Assembly: GCF_023630205.1 (NCBI RefSeq)
Contig: NZ_JALPRR010000003.1
Coordinates: 372,001 to 436,000, forward strand
Direction of reading: 5' to 3'
From: Pontibacter ruber
Lineage (GTDB): Bacteria; Bacteroidota; Bacteroidia; Cytophagales; Hymenobacteraceae
Length of the DNA: 64,000 nt
Below are positions 61,833 through 64,000 of the stretch, one piece after another (position 1 is the first letter of the stretch; each line of letters starts with the position of its first letter). Both the position numbers and the translations under genes were made by a program. The notes beneath the pieces were generated by a model, which was given only the letters and a program-made list of their open reading frames with translations, did not search any database and had not been told where the DNA came from.

Positions 61833-64000
61833 ATGAAACAGATTATACTTGTCTTTCTTGTCTGCTGCCTGGCTGCTGTCAATGCGATGGCACAAGGGCG
61901 TACCATAACCGGGAAGGTAACCTCCCGGGAGGATGGTACTGGGCTCATTGGGGTTAGTGTTATCTTAAAAGGTACTTCAACCGGTGTTACAACCGGCCTG
62001 GACGGTGCCTATCAGTTAAATGTTCCTGCTGAGGGAGGCACCTTGTTATTCAAGTATATAGGATATCAGCAACTGGAGGTCGTAATCGGGAGCCAGAATG
62101 AGGTAAATGCAAGTCTTGTAACCGATACAAAAAATCTGAAAGAGGTGGTTATTACCGGCTACGGCGAACAGGACCGTAAGACACTGACCAGCGCGCAGAC
62201 GTCGGTGAGCGCCAAGGCTATAGAAAATATTCCGGCGGCAGGCAGCGACCAGCTGATGCAGGGCAGGGCAGCAGGTGTGCAGGTAAGCTCCAACTCGGGT
62301 ACACCGGGCGGTGGGGTGTTCGTACGCGTACGTGGTACTTCTTCTATCAATGGCTCCAGCGACCCATTGTATGTAGTGGACGGCGTACCGATTCAGGCAA
62401 ATAACTTGTCCGGCGTAGGTGTTGGGGGTGGTACAACGAGCCCCATCGCTGATATAAACCCAGCCGATATCGAATCGATGGAGATTCTGAAAGACGCTTC
62501 TGCTACAGCAATTTATGGTGCCAGGGCCGCAAACGGTGTGGTATTAATTACAACGAAGCGGGGTGCGAATAAAAAAGCAAAAATCAGCTTTGGCTCCTAC
62601 TATGGTGCACAAACGGCACCCAGAATGCCAGACGTGGTGGATGGCCCCACCAATGAAAGACTACAGAACGAAGCAGCTGCCAACAACTGGATTGATAGTT
62701 ATGGTTCTTTGAACGCACTTAATCCGAAAGGGGATCCTTTTAAAGCACCTTTTGCTAACCCGGATGCTGCCATCACCACCGATTGGGCTGATGCTGTTTT
62801 CAGAACCGGTATCCTGCAGAATTATGACGTATCGGTAAGCGGGGGCAGTGATAAGGTGCAGTACATGGTTTCGGGCAACAACTTCAACCAGGAAGGCATC
62901 CTGAGAGCTATGGACTTCGACAGAAAGACCGGACGTATTAACCTGGACTTTTTTCCTGTAGATAAACTGAAGGTTGGTACCAGCATGTTATATGCGCGTA
63001 CCAAACGCAATCGTCTCAGAAACGATGACTCTATTTTCGGAGCAGTGCCGGGCTCATTCTCTATTCCAACGAACCTTCCTTTTTATAAAGAGGATGGCTC
63101 TTATACCAAATTCAGTATTTTCGAAAACCCTATTGCTGCAGTAGAAGAGGGGCATCATGTCATGAACACGAACCGCTTTTTAGGTAGTATTTATGGAGAG
63201 TATGAAATCCTGAACGGCCTTCGTCTTAGATCAAGCTTCAGCCTGGATTACACTGGCCTGCAGGAAGATCTTTATGACAACACATTTCTGAACAGCGGTG
63301 CAGGATCGAACGGATTCGGGCAATCTGTAGCAGCTACTGATAATAACTGGATCCAGGAAAACGTACTGAGCTACCAGTTTGGCAAAGCCGACCATGCGTT
63401 CAATGTACTGGTAGGTACAACTTTGCAGGAGTCTTCTTTTGACAGAACCATTGCTACTGGCGAACAATTTCCAAGCAACGACTTCAGGAAGATCATTTCG
63501 GCGGCCGTACAGCGTGCAAGCTCTGAGTCTACCAGCTGGGGTATCGCTTCTTTGTTTACCCGCATCAACTACGATTTCAAGAGCAAATACATCGCTACCA
63601 TAAACGTTCGCCGGGATGCTTCTTCCAGATTTGGTAAAGACAACCGCTGGGGTACTTTCCCTTCTATAGCTTTGGGGTGGGTAGTGTCCGAAGAGCCTTT
63701 CTTCAAAGAGTCGATAGAAAGTATAAGCAGTTTAAAGCTGAGAGCTAGCTACGGTATCACCGGTAACCAGAGTGGCATTACCAACTTCCAGTCACTGGGT
63801 ACCTGGTCGGGTACACCGTATGCCGACCTGCCAGGTATAAGCCCGGTGCAACTGGCTAACCCTGATCTTAAATGGGAGACAACAGCTCAGACAGACATTG
63901 GCATCGATTTAGGCCTGTTCCAGAACAAGCTTAATTTAACTGCAGATTATTATGTGAAGAAAACGACTGACCTGCTGCTGGCTGTTCCTTTACCAAAAAC
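61833..64000 (+). CDS. SusC/RagA-family TonB-linked outer-membrane protein, N-terminal part
   Basis: 722 codons from ATG 61833, running off the right edge. Signal peptide (MKQIILVFLVCCLAAVNAMA), carboxypeptidase-regulatory-like domain (about 25-100: TITGKVTSREDGTGLIGVSV), plug with VVITGYGEQDRKTLTSAQTS, VRVRGTSSINGSSDPLYVVD and ESMEILKDASATAIYGARAA, then barrel strands. Compared with the SusC at 49779, the plug signature is the more usual GYGxxxRKxLTxA form. A SusD partner is expected beyond the edge. The reading frame is intact to base 64000. Confidence 0.95.
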   Translation, partial: MKQIILVFLVCCLAAVNAMAQGRTITGKVTSREDGTGLIGVSVILKGTSTGVTTGLDGAYQLNVPAEGGTLLFKYIGYQQLEVVIGSQNEVNASLVTDTKNLKEVVITGYGEQDRKTLTSAQTSVSAKAIENIPAAGSDQLMQGRAAGVQVSSNSGTPGGGVFVRVRGTSSINGSSDPLYVVDGVPIQANNLSGVGVGGGTTSPIADINPADIESMEILKDASATAIYGARAANGVVLITTKRGANKKAKISFGSYYGAQTAPRMPDVVDGPTNERLQNEAAANNWIDSYGSLNALNPKGDPFKAPFANPDAAITTDWADAVFRTGILQNYDVSVSGGSDKVQYMVSGNNFNQEGILRAMDFDRKTGRINLDFFPVDKLKVGTSMLYARTKRNRLRNDDSIFGAVPGSFSIPTNLPFYKEDGSYTKFSIFENPIAAVEEGHHVMNTNRFLGSIYGEYEILNGLRLRSSFSLDYTGLQEDLYDNTFLNSGAGSNGFGQSVAATDNNWIQENVLSYQFGKADHAFNVLVGTTLQESSFDRTIATGEQFPSNDFRKIISAAVQRASSESTSWGIASLFTRINYDFKSKYIATINVRRDASSRFGKDNRWGTFPSIALGWVVSEEPFFKESIESISSLKLRASYGITGNQSGITNFQSLGTWSGTPYADLPGISPVQLANPDLKWETTAQTDIGIDLGLFQNKLNLTADYYVKKTTDLLLAVPLPK

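Noticed and set aside
1..64000. AAGTATA as a by-product of Lys-Tyr or Ser-Ile codons
   Set aside because: About half the copies are intergenic, they are balanced in orientation, and they occur in different codon phases, so codon use alone cannot explain them.

Overview
The window looks like chromosomal DNA of a Bacteroidota bacterium, most likely order Cytophagales, family Hymenobacteraceae (Pontibacter-like). The evidence is gene content: SusC/SusD pairs, LytTR/LytS systems, Asp-box outer proteins, DUF819 and dipeptide epimerase, coding at medium GC, and almost no Shine-Dalgarno signals. The taxon is an inference from family content, not from a marker gene. No rRNA, tRNA, CRISPR array, prophage or insertion sequence was recognised.

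Layout. 1-5.9 kb: an MBL-fold hydrolase fragment, an AraC regulator, and a small metal/redox group (HMA chaperone, DoxX/MauE-like membrane protein, DUF305 lipoprotein) around a Mug-type DNA glycosylase. 6.2-9.9 kb: an M19 dipeptidase, then stand-alone genes (VOC, GNAT, Arr rifampin ADP-ribosyltransferase, lipoprotein). 10.1-19.9 kb: a cell-wall block with a class A beta-lactamase-like serine hydrolase, a PBP4-type carboxypeptidase, an Ala-Glu-type dipeptide epimerase overlapping an oxoamine-synthase-like PLP enzyme, a DUF819 transporter, an NlpC/P60 endopeptidase and an S12 hydrolase. Together these suggest trimming, import and breakdown of murein peptides. 20-30 kb: DUF2236 protein, a lone haem-copper oxidase subunit I, a Ser/Thr kinase that lacks the catalytic Asp, a LytS/LytTR pair, and an outer-membrane beta-barrel receptor preceded by five TTTCAT repeats on a 21-22 bp pitch. 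30-37 kb: lipoprotein, TreS-like GH13 enzyme, small winged-helix protein, subtilase lipoprotein, and a DACNV/diadenylate-cyclase-like protein. 37-48 kb: signalling, with a bacteriophytochrome photosensory module lacking its own kinase directly upstream of a CheB-CheR-PAS-histidine kinase fusion, and a four-PAS NarL-type kinase overlapping its response regulator. 48.5-64 kb: anmK in line with susC-susD, two tandem Asp-box paralogues of about 1,070 residues, and the start of another SusC.

The strongest signal that ordinary features do not explain is the heptamer AAGTATA (reverse TATACTT). I counted about 104 copies by hand on the two strands together, where about 8 are expected at equal base frequencies. 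They are balanced in orientation (52/52), lie in genes and intergenic DNA, are several-fold denser between genes, and in places form the arms of terminator-like hairpins. This resembles an uptake-signal or HIP1-like genome motif. One copy sits on the codon where the kinase at 22933-24453 has lost its catalytic Asp.
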